DNA from: an uncultured Acidobacteriota bacterium
GTDB lineage: Bacteria; Acidobacteriota; Blastocatellia; RBC074
Length of the DNA: 64,000 nucleotides
Assembly (NCBI GenBank): GCA_902825875.1
Contig: CADECP010000006.1
Span: 68,671 to 132,670, forward strand
Direction: 5' to 3'
Position numbers and translations under genes: made by a program
The notes under the pieces: model-generated
Seen by the model: only the letters and a program-made list of their open reading frames with translations
Database searches by the model: none
What the model was told of the DNA's origin: nothing
Shown here: piece after piece, positions 15,308 through 23,268 of the stretch
How positions within the stretch are numbered: position 1 is the stretch's first letter
Layout: each line of letters opens with the position of its first letter

Positions 15308-16196
15308 ACAGCCGCAAACAATCAATCGAAAGATCGAACAGGTGAGTGCAACCCGAAGCTCCACCGACTTGATCGGCGAACTGCCGGATGAATTCCGCCG
15401 TCACCTGCAAGCCGTTCAATCCCGGAGTTCGCAAATGCGCGTCTTCGCAAATTCCATGGTAGGGAAGTCGCAAACCTCGGCTTTGGGCGTTGGAAATCAA
15501 ACCTTCGCGCGAAAGGTTGAAGCTGATTTTGATGTCGTGAATGCGATCTTGCATGAAGCTTTCGCATTCGTAACCGTTGTTGGTCAGTTGAACCGAAAGG
15601 GTTTTGGTGCGCCAGAACACTCGTTTGTCGCCGGGTTTGGGGCGCGTCAAGCCGGAATCGAATCCGCAAACGACTTCCTTTTCGGCAAACAAGGCCGCGC
15701 TTTCGTCGCGGTAAGCGAAGCAGGAATTGGCCAGATTCATGTACGCGCGGTCTTTTTCCCACGCGATGTAGGCGGCTTCGGTCGTTCCGCTTTCGGCGAA
15801 AGGGAATTGCGCTTCAAATTCTGGTTTGTACTGATAAACCTGTTGCCCTGCGCGAGCCATTTCAATCGCCATCAGCCGATGTTCCTTTGCTCCGGGCAAA
15901 TCGCCGAGCGCCGCGACGATGCCTTTGGAAAAGCCTCGCCCGATTTTGACTCCGGCAATGTTGGCGTAACGATGGCAAAGTTCCGGGTTGAATTCGGCGG
16001 GATTGCCTGCGATTTGTGTCGCCGTCGCTTCCAGCACTTCGTAATCGGGCGTACGAACTCGCCATGTGTGCTCGAACGCGAAGCGATGATCGCTCATCAC
16101 TCCGCGCACGAAGATTTCGTTTTCCGCCGTCACGTCAATTTCGGCTTCAAACGTTCGCAGGTAACTCGATGAAATAAGCGGGATGGAAAATCGCAT
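15291..16196 (-). CDS. DUF2889-like protein with an internal duplication
   Basis: The protein has 301 residues. Its C-terminal half resembles DUF2889: DIKISFNLSREGLISNAQ, then DAHLRTPGLNGLQVTAEF and GGASGCTHLFDLSIDCLRLF. The N-terminal half repeats the same order (VLEATATQIAGNPAEFNPEL, RYANIAGVKIGRGFSKGI), so it appears to be an internal tandem duplication. DUF2889 members have no established biochemical role. It is followed 4 nt away from the MaoC hydratase gene on the same strand, suggesting an operon in CoA or aromatic/lipid metabolism. Confidence is good for a real gene and moderate for the family. Confidence 0.65.
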   Translation of the reverse strand: MRFSIPLISSSYLRTFEAEIDVTAENEIFVRGVMSDHRFAFEHTWRVRTPDYEVLEATATQIAGNPAEFNPELCHRYANIAGVKIGRGFSKGIVAALGDLPGAKEHRLMAIEMARAGQQVYQYKPEFEAQFPFAESGTTEAAYIAWEKDRAYMNLANSCFAYRDESAALFAEKEVVCGFDSGLTRPKPGDKRVFWRTKTLSVQLTNNGYECESFMQDRIHDIKISFNLSREGLISNAQSRGLRLPYHGICEDAHLRTPGLNGLQVTAEFIRQFADQVGGASGCTHLFDLSIDCLRLFSFEE

Positions 16197-16200
16197 AGCC

Positions 16201-16665
16201 TTAAACGTAAGTCCGCGTCAGCCATTCGGCCACGCAAGCGGGTTTGTCGCCGCCTTCGCGTTCGATAGTGACGCCCCAAGTCATTTGATGACCGCCGGGA
16301 AAATCTTCCAGGTTTTGCAGCGCAATCCGCGCGCGGATTTTCGATCCGGCGGGAACGACCGAAACAAAACGCACTTTGTTCAATCCGTAATTGATGCCCA
16401 TCTTGGCTGGAATTTTGACTTGAACGGTTTTGGCCATCAGTTCGACCATCAACGACAGAGTCAAAAAGCCGTGGGCGATGGTGCTGCCGAACGGCGTTTC
16501 TTTCTTTGCGCGTTCGACATCAACGTGAATCCATTGATGATCGCCGGTTGCGTCGGCAAACAAGTTGATTCGTTCCTGAGTGACTTCCAGCCAATCGCCT
16601 GTGCCGACTTCCTGGCCGACCAGCGAACGAAGTTCTTCCAAACTGTTGATCTCTCTTGCTGGCAT
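16201..16665 (-). CDS. MaoC-family (R)-specific enoyl-CoA hydratase
   Basis: The 154-residue hot-dog protein would hydrate enoyl-CoA or act on a similar thioester. It shows the family pattern: ERINLFADATGDHQWIHVD contains the hydratase Asp and His (ADATGD-QWIH), followed by TPFGSTIAHGFLTLSLM, INYGLNKVRFVSVVPAGSKI and a terminal strand. This closely resembles MaoC/PhaJ-like single-domain proteins. ATG 16665 follows AAAGGAG (spacing 6); a longer open frame to 16800 has no ribosome site. It lies upstream of the DUF2889-like gene, 4 nt apart, and is divergent from the secreted protein gene at 16824. Confidence 0.88.
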   Translation of the reverse strand: MPAREINSLEELRSLVGQEVGTGDWLEVTQERINLFADATGDHQWIHVDVERAKKETPFGSTIAHGFLTLSLMVELMAKTVQVKIPAKMGINYGLNKVRFVSVVPAGSKIRARIALQNLEDFPGGHQMTWGVTIEREGGDKPACVAEWLTRTYV

Positions 16666-16823
16666 AAATGCTCCTTTGTGGTTGGGTGAAGGATGAATCG
16701 CGCTGCATTCTACCTCACGGTTTGACGCTTCAAAAACCGAAGTGTAGGCTTCGCGCTTGATACGGTCTAATGACAACTGAGCGACAACATATCCAACCAA
16801 AAAACTCGAAAGGAAAAAGTCTT

Positions 16824-17525
16824 ATGAAAAAGATTCTGAGCATTTTGTCCGTTTTCGCGCTGGCACTGATGGCTGCGGTGAACGTTGCGGCCCAATCGCC
16901 TGCGGCGGGCGATTGGGCGGTTGCCATGAACACTCCGGGCGGAGTTCGCAACTTCACCGTCGCGCTGAAAATTGACGGCGAAGCCTTGACCGGCGAAATC
17001 AAGGAAAACAAAACTCCGTTGAAAGGCACGGCCAAAGGCAAAGACGTGCAGTTCGGTTACGTCGTCAATTACAACGGCAACGATCTGGCCATCACCATGA
17101 CCGGCAAAATTGACGGCGATGCCATCAAGGGAACGGTCAGTTTCGGCGGAATGGCCGAAGACGAATGGAGCGCCAAACGAGTCGGCGCTGCCGCTGCATC
17201 ATCTGCTTCGGCTGCGCCTGCCGCTGGCAAAGTGGATGTCACTGGCGCGTGGGATGTCGAAGTCGTGACCGAACAAGGTTCAGGCAGTCCGGCATTTACA
17301 CTCAAACAGGACGGCGAAAAGCTGACCGGCACTTACAAAGGCTTGTTGGGAGAATCCGCTCTGACCGGCACGGTCAAAGGCGACAAGATCGAGTTTTCTT
17401 TCAAAGTCAGCGGCCAGGTCGAAGGCACTGTGACTTATACCGGCACAACCGACGGCAAGACGATGAAAGGCAAACTAAGTCTGGCCGGTTTGGGCGAAGG
17501 CACGTTCACCGGCAAGAAAAAGTAG
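16824..17525 (+). CDS. Secreted protein with two similar beta-rich repeats
   Basis: The protein has 233 residues. A signal peptide (KKILSILSVFALALMAAVNV, cleavage near AAAQSP) precedes two homologous beta-rich domains of about 80 residues each. Each domain has the pattern of alternating Leu/Thr/Gly strands (TGEIKENKTPLKGTAKGKDV; LTGTYKGLLGESALTGTVKG), joined by an Ala/Ser-rich linker (AAAASSASAAPAAGK). The repeats resemble small lipocalin-like or avidin-like barrels, but no catalytic motif is visible. ATG 16824 follows AAAGGA; the frame to 16770 lacks a ribosome site. Likely periplasmic or extracellular; function unknown. Confidence 0.75.
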   Translation: MKKILSILSVFALALMAAVNVAAQSPAAGDWAVAMNTPGGVRNFTVALKIDGEALTGEIKENKTPLKGTAKGKDVQFGYVVNYNGNDLAITMTGKIDGDAIKGTVSFGGMAEDEWSAKRVGAAAASSASAAPAAGKVDVTGAWDVEVVTEQGSGSPAFTLKQDGEKLTGTYKGLLGESALTGTVKGDKIEFSFKVSGQVEGTVTYTGTTDGKTMKGKLSLAGLGEGTFTGKKK

Positions 17526-17588
17526 CAGGACGCCGGGAGCGCGGGCGTCCCGCCCGCTGAAAAAGAAGCCGCGAAGCTTCCTTTTCCC
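17526..17588. repeat. GC-rich palindrome and second GCGAAGCTTCC copy
   Basis: GGACGCCGGGAGCGCGGGCG followed by TCCCGCCCGC has GGACGC and GCGTCC arms and a Gly/Cys-rich palindromic look. It is followed directly by the copy of the 5913-5937 repeat (17560-17588). The segment sits right after the stop of the secreted protein gene and may act as a terminator or be a small repeat. Confidence 0.4.
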
Positions 17589-17694
17589 AGATTGGCCAAC
17601 CTGCGCTGCGCCATAGTAGTATGGCCACGTTTTCAGAGCGGCAATTGCCGCAAACCATTCACAAATCAAAGAATCATTTAGGAGAACATCAACT

Positions 17695-18093
17695 ATGAAT
17701 TCGATTACTCGCCGTATGTTGTTGGCCTGCGCCCTGATTGGCGTGTTTGCCATTGGGGTGGCGGTCGGCCAGAACAAATTCGGAAAACCGACTTCGGTCG
17801 TTCACGTTGTCACCGTCAAATGGAAAGCCGATTCGACGGCGGCGCAACGTCAGGCAGCGATTGATGGCGTGGCCGGAATGGCCGGGAAAATCAAAGGAAT
17901 CAAAAATGTCTATCTGAAGACTTTGCGTGTTCAAAGCCCGTCGCAAGACAAGCCGTTCGATGCCGCTTTCGCCATTGAATTTGAAAGTGAAGCTGCTGCC
18001 AAAGCTTACGCTGACGATCCTGCTCACAAAGAATGGGAAAAAGGCTACCAGGCCATCCGCGAAGAGAGCCGTTCGCATCAGGTTACCAACTAA
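17695..18093 (+). CDS. Dabb-family (stress-responsive A/B barrel) protein with membrane anchor
   Basis: The 132-residue protein has an N-terminal signal/anchor (LLACALIGVFAIGVAVGQ). It is followed by a Dabb domain: VVHVVTVKWKADSTAAQRQA, GIKNVYLKTL, DAAFAIEFESEAAAKAYADD, and PAHKEWEKGYQAIREESRSH with the typical P-H-x-x-W/F helix. Dabb domains form dimeric ferredoxin-like barrels; most lack a proven function, some being stress-responsive or polyketide cyclases. ATG 17695 follows AGGAG. It is followed by an inverted repeat, so it is likely monocistronic. Confidence 0.82.
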   Translation: MNSITRRMLLACALIGVFAIGVAVGQNKFGKPTSVVHVVTVKWKADSTAAQRQAAIDGVAGMAGKIKGIKNVYLKTLRVQSPSQDKPFDAAFAIEFESEAAAKAYADDPAHKEWEKGYQAIREESRSHQVTN

Positions 18094-18102
18094 ATCGGGG
18101 AT

Positions 18103-18148
18103 GAATGATGAAAGCGGGAGGAGAAAATTTCTTCCGCCTTCATCATTC
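18103..18148. terminator. Long inverted repeat after the Dabb gene
   Basis: GAATGATGAA-GCGG-AG (18103-18126) pairs with its near-perfect complement (18128-18148) around a very short loop. It begins 9 nt after the Dabb stop. It may be a terminator-like hairpin or a repeat: the next 50 nt carry related TTCATC-rich motifs. No clear T-run. Confidence 0.5.
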
Positions 18149-18191
18149 CGCCTCCTGCATTCAAACTTCAGCATTCAGGCTTCATCCTTCC

Positions 18192-19508
18192 ATGAACACT
18201 CCTGCCAGCGCACCAAAACCCGTCGAAGCCGAAGCAATAGCATCTGACGCTGCCTGTGACACCGAGCCGAAAAAAAGCACGTTGGCGCGAGTCTTTCACG
18301 CTTTTACCTACCCTGAATTTCGCCTTCTCTGGTTCGGAGCCTTCACTTCCAGCGCCGGAACCTGGCTGCAACAAGCTGCGCTGACCTGGATCATTTATCA
18401 GCTTACCAACAAGCCCAGTTACACCGGAATTCTGGAATTTGCCGCGACCGCGCCGGTGCTGCTGTTCACGCTGTTCGCCGGAGTTTTGGCTGACCGGATT
18501 GACCGGAGGCGAATTCTGCTGGTTTCGCAATGGATTCAGTTAAGTTGCGCGATGACACTGGCGTTGTTGACCTTTGCCAAAACTCCGGCAATGACGCTGG
18601 TGTGGAGCGCCATCGCGCTTTCATTCATCGCCGGTTGCGCTCAATCGTTTGGCGGCCCGGCGTATCAGGCATTGATACCGACGCTGGTTGAAAAGAAAGA
18701 TTTGCCGAACGCCATCGCGCTGAATTCGATTCAGTTTCATCTGGCGCGAGTCGTCGGCCCAACCATCAGCACGATTCCTTTTCTTATTTTTGCCGATCAA
18801 TTACTGGCGGCTTCGGTCGGTTTTGCGTTCAATGGGTTGACGTTTCTGGCGGTGATTTTTTCGCTGATGACGTTGCGGGTTGGTTATATCCCGCAAGGCA
18901 AAGGCGACGGCATGCGTGTGGAAATGCTGGAAGGGTTGAAATTCGTCTGGCATCAGGAAGCGTTGCGTTCGTTGACGGTTCTGTCGTTCGGCGCGACCGC
19001 CTTGGGAATGCAAGCGATGGCGTTTTCAGCAATTCTGGCCAAGGATGTCTTTCACACCGGTCAGGGGGGCAACGCCAAGCTGATTTCCATTTCCGGCGCG
19101 GGTTCCGTTGTCGGAGCATTGATCGTCGCTGGGCTGAGCAACGTCAAAAATCGTGGCCGCTGGGCGTTAATAATGCAGATCGCATTTGGCCTGACAATCA
19201 TCACCTTCACGTTTGCCAAGTCGGCCTGGGTTGCGTATTCGCTTATTTTCCTCGCCAGCATTTTTATGATGTTTGTCTTTTCGATGATCGCTTCGCTGGT
19301 GCAATTGATCGTCACCGATGAAATGCGCGGGCGCGTGATGAGCATTTACATGCTTTCCTTCCGCGGCGGCGCCCCGCTGGGCGCTCTGGTCACAGGCTTT
19401 TTGGCCGATCATTATCCGCTGACCAAAATCTTGATGGTCGAAGGTGCGTTGTTGTCACTCCTGGCCCTGGGCTTTTTACTCTCGCCGTCCAAAGTCAAAG
19501 AACATTGA
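18192..19508 (+). CDS. MFS transporter, EntS-like exporter
   Basis: The 438-residue integral membrane protein has about 12 hydrophobic segments. FTYPEFRLLWFGAFTSSAGT followed by WLQQAALTWIIYQL is the N-terminal signature of the EntS/MFS_3 group. The motif A-like loop ADRIDRRRILLVSQ follows, with QALIPTLVEKKDLPNAIALN in TM4-5 and DEMRGRVMSIYMLSFRGGAP in the second half. The group includes siderophore and drug exporters; the substrate here is unknown. ATG 18192 (MNTPASAPKPVEAEA) is chosen. The frame is open to 18105, but that start lies inside an inverted repeat. No strong Shine-Dalgarno is seen, so the exact start is uncertain. A palindromic repeat follows the stop. Confidence 0.85.
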   Translation: MNTPASAPKPVEAEAIASDAACDTEPKKSTLARVFHAFTYPEFRLLWFGAFTSSAGTWLQQAALTWIIYQLTNKPSYTGILEFAATAPVLLFTLFAGVLADRIDRRRILLVSQWIQLSCAMTLALLTFAKTPAMTLVWSAIALSFIAGCAQSFGGPAYQALIPTLVEKKDLPNAIALNSIQFHLARVVGPTISTIPFLIFADQLLAASVGFAFNGLTFLAVIFSLMTLRVGYIPQGKGDGMRVEMLEGLKFVWHQEALRSLTVLSFGATALGMQAMAFSAILAKDVFHTGQGGNAKLISISGAGSVVGALIVAGLSNVKNRGRWALIMQIAFGLTIITFTFAKSAWVAYSLIFLASIFMMFVFSMIASLVQLIVTDEMRGRVMSIYMLSFRGGAPLGALVTGFLADHYPLTKILMVEGALLSLLALGFLLSPSKVKEH

Positions 19509-19513
19509 ACCTG

Positions 19514-19602
19514 ATACGGAACGGGGAGCGGTAGCAACCTGATTCCTTGTGATATATGCGGCTTTAAGCACCCGGTCGCTATCGCTCCCTGTTCCGTACC
19601 GG
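19514..19602. repeat. Inverted pair of the GTEPR-type repeat (intergenic REPIN-like)
   Basis: TACGGAACGGGGAGCGGTAG (19514-19541) and, 27 nt further, its inverted partner CGGTCGCTATCGCTCCCTG plus TTCCGTACCGG (19569-19602) form opposed arms. The sequence is the same family as the intragenic copies at 8633-8815 and 9549-9581. It follows the MFS stop by 6 nt and could end its transcript. Confidence 0.75.
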
Positions 19603-19678
19603 CTGAGCAGTTACAATTTCTTTTCCTTGAACCGAACTCTCCTGCCGTATCACACCTCTTTGTCAGTGAAGGAGGGAG

Positions 19679-20209
19679 ATGGAAATTTCCAAACAGGAAA
19701 TCTTTTGGATTTTGCGCGCCCAGGCTGGCGACCGCGAAGCTCTTGATGAGTTGCTGAAACTCGTTCAGGAACCGCTTTACCGGTACATCGTCAGTTTGGT
19801 GGGATCACGCACGCTGGCCGAAGACATCCTGCAGGAAGTGTTCATCCTCATTTATCGCAAACTGCCCTGGTTGCGCGAACCGGAACTGTTTCGCTCGTGG
19901 GCGTACCGCATCGCCACGCGCGAAGCCTTCAAGCATTTGAAACGCGAGCGGCGTTGGACAGAAGCCAGCGTTGAGGAAACGGCGCTGGACGAATTGCCCG
20001 CGCCAACGCGCGACAGTTTGACGCCGGAATTGGTTTCGCAATTGGTCGAACAGGTTTCGCCGGCCAGCCGCGCCGTCATCGTGCTGCATTACCTGCACGA
20101 AATGCAGCTCGATGAAATCGCCGATGTGTTGGGCTTGGCGCTCGGCACGGTCAAATCGCGGCTGGCTTACGGGCTTGGCAGTTTGCGGAAGCTGATGGTC
20201 AATCAATAA
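19679..20209 (+). CDS. RNA polymerase sigma factor, ECF type
   Basis: The 176-residue protein has sigma-70 region 2 (EDILQEVFILIYRKLPWLRE and SWAYRIATREAFKHLKRERRW) and region 4 (VIVLHYLHEMQLDEIADVLG followed by LALGTVKSRLAYGL), joined by a short acidic linker. It would direct RNA polymerase to a stress or envelope regulon. ATG 19679 follows GGAGGGAG. No anti-sigma gene is recognised next to it. The two downstream genes encode small membrane proteins, one of which could be a regulator, but neither has a zinc-binding anti-sigma motif. Confidence 0.9.
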   Translation: MEISKQEIFWILRAQAGDREALDELLKLVQEPLYRYIVSLVGSRTLAEDILQEVFILIYRKLPWLREPELFRSWAYRIATREAFKHLKRERRWTEASVEETALDELPAPTRDSLTPELVSQLVEQVSPASRAVIVLHYLHEMQLDEIADVLGLALGTVKSRLAYGLGSLRKLMVNQ

Positions 20210-20347
20210 ACGAAATGCCGAATTCAACACAACGATCCATTCGGATGGCTGTCATCGCCTTCGTTGTTTGCGAAGCAATCGCTATCTTCACATTTATCTG
20301 GTTCAAGCTGCGCCGTAGCTGAGCCGCAAATTTTTGAAAGGTGTTTT

Positions 20348-20641
20348 ATGCAACGAACTCTGTTACTCATCACGATCATTTTGTTTGGGGCGCTCACTGC
20401 TGTCGCGCTTTGGCAGCACGGGTATTGGGGAATTATCGCGCCGCATTTTCAGAGCTTTGGAGCAGGGCAGGTTTTTGCCGATCTGGTCATCGCGTTGGCT
20501 CTGGTGATGGTGTGGATGTGGAACGATGCCAAGGCAACAGGCCGCAACATTTGGCCGTGGATCGTTGTCACTCTCGCGCTCGGTTCGTTTGGGCCTTTGA
20601 TCTACCTGCTGACGCGCAAATCAACCGCAACGACAAGATAG
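20348..20641 (+). CDS. DUF2834 small membrane protein
   Basis: The 97-residue protein has three hydrophobic helices. The pattern matches DUF2834: ALWQHGYWGIIAPHFQSFGA, VFADLVIALALVMVWMWNDA and NIWPWIVVTLALGSFGPLIY, with the conserved FGP-YLL end (FGPLIYLLTR). No function is known for the family. ATG 20348 follows GAAAGGTG. The frame extends upstream to 20264 without a ribosome site. It is 9 nt upstream of the next small membrane gene and probably cotranscribed with it. Confidence 0.75.
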   Translation: MQRTLLLITIILFGALTAVALWQHGYWGIIAPHFQSFGAGQVFADLVIALALVMVWMWNDAKATGRNIWPWIVVTLALGSFGPLIYLLTRKSTATTR

Positions 20642-20650
20642 GAGTTACCA

Positions 20651-20956
20651 ATGGCGGAAAATCACCTGAACGAAATTCGCGGCAAGGCGCTCGATCGCGT
20701 AGCAAAGAGCGAGCGCAACTTAAAGCTTGGCACCATCGCCTTCGCCATTTTGGACACGGCGTTTTTCATCGTGTTTTTGTTGCTGATGGATTTTTCCAAC
20801 AAACTGCACGTGCTGATTTTCGTCGCCAGTGGCGGGTTTTACATGTTGCTGTTGATCGGATTGATCGTGTTGGGGCTGCTGGTCAGACGCGACACGCAAC
20901 TTGTGTTGCGGGCGATTGATCTGCTGGAAGAACGGTTGACCGAATCGCAGCAGTAA
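20651..20956 (+). CDS. Small two-helix membrane protein, hypothetical
   Basis: The 101-residue protein has a hydrophilic, basic N-terminus (ENHLNEIRGKALDRVAKSER). Two membrane helices follow (LGTIAFAILDTAFFIVFLLL and LIFVASGGFYMLLLIGLIVL), then a charged amphipathic C-terminal helix (LVLRAIDLLEERLTESQQ). ATG 20651 follows AGGAG. It probably shares a transcript with the DUF2834 gene. No family recognised. Confidence 0.65.
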   Translation: MAENHLNEIRGKALDRVAKSERNLKLGTIAFAILDTAFFIVFLLLMDFSNKLHVLIFVASGGFYMLLLIGLIVLGLLVRRDTQLVLRAIDLLEERLTESQQ

Positions 20957-20972
20957 TCAGTTTGTCGGCCAA

Positions 20973-21000
20973 TTGCAAAGCCGCGTTCCGGGCATATAAT
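20973..21000 (+). promoter_or_regulatory. Sigma-70-like promoter upstream of the short transcript before panC
   Basis: TTGCAA (20973-20978), a 16-nt spacer and TATAAT (20995-21000) give a perfect -10 box. Transcription would begin near 21007. It points at the 36-codon frame and terminator that precede panC. Confidence 0.5.
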
Positions 21001-21038
21001 TCGCTTCGGCTTTTACAGTCGGAAAAGAGCGAATCCCG

Positions 21039-21149
21039 ATGAACTTGATTGCGGATCAACAGAAGGAAGATGGTGTCGAAGCGGGCGCGGATTGTCCGTT
21101 GCAAGGCATCAAGAAAGAAGTTCTGCGTTTTAACGCGACAATCAAATAG
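21039..21149 (+). CDS. Possible 36-residue peptide or small RNA upstream of panC
   Basis: A frame from ATG 21039 encodes a 36-residue peptide (starts MNLIADQQKEDGVEAG, ends EVLRFNATIK). It lies between a good promoter and a strong intrinsic terminator (21165-21193), giving a discrete unit of about 185 nt. The ribosome site is weak (GAAAAGAG, 10 nt away). The segment also contains pairing arms (GATTGTC near 21091, GACAATC near 21137), so the product might be a structured RNA instead. No homologue is recognised. Confidence 0.35.
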   Translation: MNLIADQQKEDGVEAGADCPLQGIKKEVLRFNATIK

Positions 21150-21164
21150 CGGTTTATCCACACG

Positions 21165-21193
21165 AAGCGCCAGTTTCACCAACTGGCGCTTTT
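21165..21193 (+). terminator. Strong intrinsic terminator ahead of panC
   Basis: Perfect 11-bp stem AAGCGCCAGTT (21165-21175) and its complement (21181-21191), a 5-nt loop, then TTTT. It separates the short upstream unit from panC, or could act as an attenuator of panC. Confidence 0.8.
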
Positions 21194-21211
21194 ACTTTTT
21201 GGCAGGCAGTT

Positions 21212-22096
21212 ATGGAGATCATCACCAAAGCGGCGAAGATGCGGTTAATTTCCCGCAAGTTGTGGGCAGAAGAGCGATCCATCGGATTTGTACCGACGAT
21301 GGGCGCTCTGCACGAAGGCCATCTGAGCATGGTTCGAGATGCGCGGCGAATGTCCGACGCCGTCATCGTTTCGATTTTCGTCAATCCGGCGCAGTTCGAT
21401 TCCGGCAAGGAGTTCGACAATTACCCGCGCGATCTGGCGCGCGATGCCGATCAGCTTTCGCCGATTGATGTGGATTACATCTTCGCGCCCAGCGCCGAAG
21501 AACTCTATCCGCCGGGCTTTTCCAGCTACGTCGAAATCGAAGGAATGAGCAACAAGCTCGAAGGACAAGCGCGTCCGGGTCATTTGCGCGGTGTGATGAC
21601 TGCGCTCAACATCCTGCTCAACATCGTTCATCCGCAATTCGTGTTTGTCGGGCAACGCGACGCTCAGCAAGCTGCAATGGTCAAAAAGATGGTGCGCGAA
21701 CTTCACCTGCCCGTCGAAGTCGTTGTCACTGCCACAGCACGCGAAGCCGATGGGCTGGCGTGTTCTTCGCGCAATCAATTGTTATCGCCCGATGAGCGTC
21801 GCGCCGCTCCGGCGTTGTATCGCGCGTTGCATCTGGCCGAAGAGTTATTTGCCAACGGCGAACGCAATGCCCACAAAATTCTCAAAGCCGTTCGCAAAGA
21901 AATCGAAAAAGAATCGCTGGTCAAAATTGATTACGTCGCCGTCACCGACACCGAAAAACTTGACTCGCTGGATGATCTGGAAGCTCAAAAAGCTTTGGTT
22001 TCCGTTGCGGCTCAATTCGGCCAAACACGTCTGATAGACAACGTCGTATTGAAAGACAGTCGGCTGAAGGGAAAAACCGGAATGCTGAAGCTGTGA
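21212..22096 (+). CDS. panC: Pantothenate synthetase (pantoate--beta-alanine ligase)
   Basis: PanC condenses pantoate with beta-alanine via a pantoyl adenylate, making vitamin B5 for coenzyme A. The 294-residue protein has the adenylation motif FVPTMGALHEGHLSMVRDA (HIGH-type HEGH), FVNPAQFDSGKEFDNYPRD, then HPQFVFVGQRDAQQAAMVKK and the KMSKS-equivalent region LACSSRNQLLSPDERR. Length matches the family (about 280-300). ATG 21212 has only a weak ribosome site (GGCAGG). An intrinsic terminator sits 18 nt upstream. The next gene starts 22 nt downstream. Confidence 0.95.
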   Translation: MEIITKAAKMRLISRKLWAEERSIGFVPTMGALHEGHLSMVRDARRMSDAVIVSIFVNPAQFDSGKEFDNYPRDLARDADQLSPIDVDYIFAPSAEELYPPGFSSYVEIEGMSNKLEGQARPGHLRGVMTALNILLNIVHPQFVFVGQRDAQQAAMVKKMVRELHLPVEVVVTATAREADGLACSSRNQLLSPDERRAAPALYRALHLAEELFANGERNAHKILKAVRKEIEKESLVKIDYVAVTDTEKLDSLDDLEAQKALVSVAAQFGQTRLIDNVVLKDSRLKGKTGMLKL

Positions 22097-22118
22097 CAGC
22101 CAAACCAATCAAACTGAA

Positions 22119-23141
22119 ATGCCGATCGAAACCGAAACTCAACTTGAACAGCGGCTAGCCACTCCAAATCAACAAGACATTGAATTGATGCGCCGTTTGT
22201 CGGGCAATGTCATGGTCTTGGGCGCGGGCGGCAAGATGGGGCCTTCGCTGGTTCGGCGTTGCAAACGCGCGATTGAATCGGCTGGAGTGACGAAACGAGT
22301 CATGGCCGTTTCGCGCTTTTCTTCGATGGAAGCGCGCGAAGAATTGGAGGCAGCGGGCGTTGAAACCATCGCCTGTGATTTGCTCAACCGCGACGAAGTG
22401 GACGGCTTGCCGGATTGCGAAAACGTTTTGTTTCTGGCGGGCAGGAAGTTCGGCTCGACGGATCGAACGGATTTGACGTGGGCGAATAACGTCATCGTTC
22501 CGGCGTATGTCGCGCATCGCTATCGCGCTTCGCGGATTGTTGTTTTCTCGACTGGCAACGTTTACCCGTTCGTTTCGCCCGCCAGCGGAGGTTCGCTGGA
22601 AACGGACGAACCGGCTCCGCGCGGCGAATACGCTCAATCGTGTTTGGGGCGCGAACGAATGTTTGAATACTTTTCGCGCGAACTCGGCGCGCGGTGTTTG
22701 ATGTTCAGGTTGAATTACGCGGTTGATTTGCGTTACGGCGTGCTGGTGGACATCGCCAGAAAAGTCTTCGACGGCCAGCCGATGGATTTGACCGTCTCGC
22801 ATTTCAACGTCATCTGGCAGGGCGATGCGAACTCGTACGCGCTGCGGAGTTTGGAGCTTTGCGAATCGCCGCCGCGCGTGTTGAACGTCACCGGCGGCGA
22901 AATCGTTTCCGTCCGCCAAGCCGCAGAGTTTTATGCGCGCCGCTTTCAACGCGAAGCCGTTTTCAAAGGCGAAGCGTCCGGCGTGGCGTTGTTGAATAAT
23001 TCTTCGCGTTGTCGGCAATTGCTGGGTGAGCCGGAAACGACGCTCGAAGAGTTGATGGAACTGGTCGCCCACTGGGTGGAACTAGGCGGCAGGAGTTTGA
23101 ACAAGCCCACGAAATTTGAAGTCGCCGACGGCAAATTTTGA
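22119..23141 (+). CDS. NAD-dependent epimerase/dehydratase-like SDR
   Basis: The 340-residue extended short-chain dehydrogenase-like protein has the nucleotide-binding motif VMVLGAGGKMGPSLVRRC, then NVLFLAGRKFG, and IVVFSTGNVYPFVSPASGG at the usual catalytic-Ser strand. At the YxxxK site the sequence reads GEYAQSCLGRER, with Cys in place of the usual Lys. Catalysis as a classical epimerase is therefore doubtful. The chain continues with typical sugar-epimerase features (LNVTGGEIVSVRQAAEFYAR). It sits 22 nt after panC and ~130 nt before the DapA-like aldolase, which suggests carbohydrate or sugar-acid metabolism. No clear ribosome site. Confidence 0.78.
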   Translation: MPIETETQLEQRLATPNQQDIELMRRLSGNVMVLGAGGKMGPSLVRRCKRAIESAGVTKRVMAVSRFSSMEAREELEAAGVETIACDLLNRDEVDGLPDCENVLFLAGRKFGSTDRTDLTWANNVIVPAYVAHRYRASRIVVFSTGNVYPFVSPASGGSLETDEPAPRGEYAQSCLGRERMFEYFSRELGARCLMFRLNYAVDLRYGVLVDIARKVFDGQPMDLTVSHFNVIWQGDANSYALRSLELCESPPRVLNVTGGEIVSVRQAAEFYARRFQREAVFKGEASGVALLNNSSRCRQLLGEPETTLEELMELVAHWVELGGRSLNKPTKFEVADGKF

Positions 23142-23174
23142 TCGAACAACCTGTTTCAAGAAAAAAGAAATCAA

Positions 23175-23247
23175 CTACGAATAAACTCAAATCTTCACGA
23201 ATCAATCTGCCAGATTTTCATTCGTGGCCATTCGTGATTATTCGTAG
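23175..23247. repeat. ACGAAT-type inverted repeat
   Basis: CTACGAATAA (23175-23184) and its complement TTATTCGTAG (23238-23247) enclose further opposed CACGAAT/ATTCGTG motifs. The ~75-bp block between the epimerase and aldolase genes looks like a palindromic dispersed repeat. No other copy is seen in this window. Confidence 0.5.
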
Positions 23248-23268
23248 CTAAAAACATTTTTGAAAGAT

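Noticed and set aside
21007-21193. 6S RNA
   Set aside because: The length is similar but the ends do not pair and no central bubble is evident.
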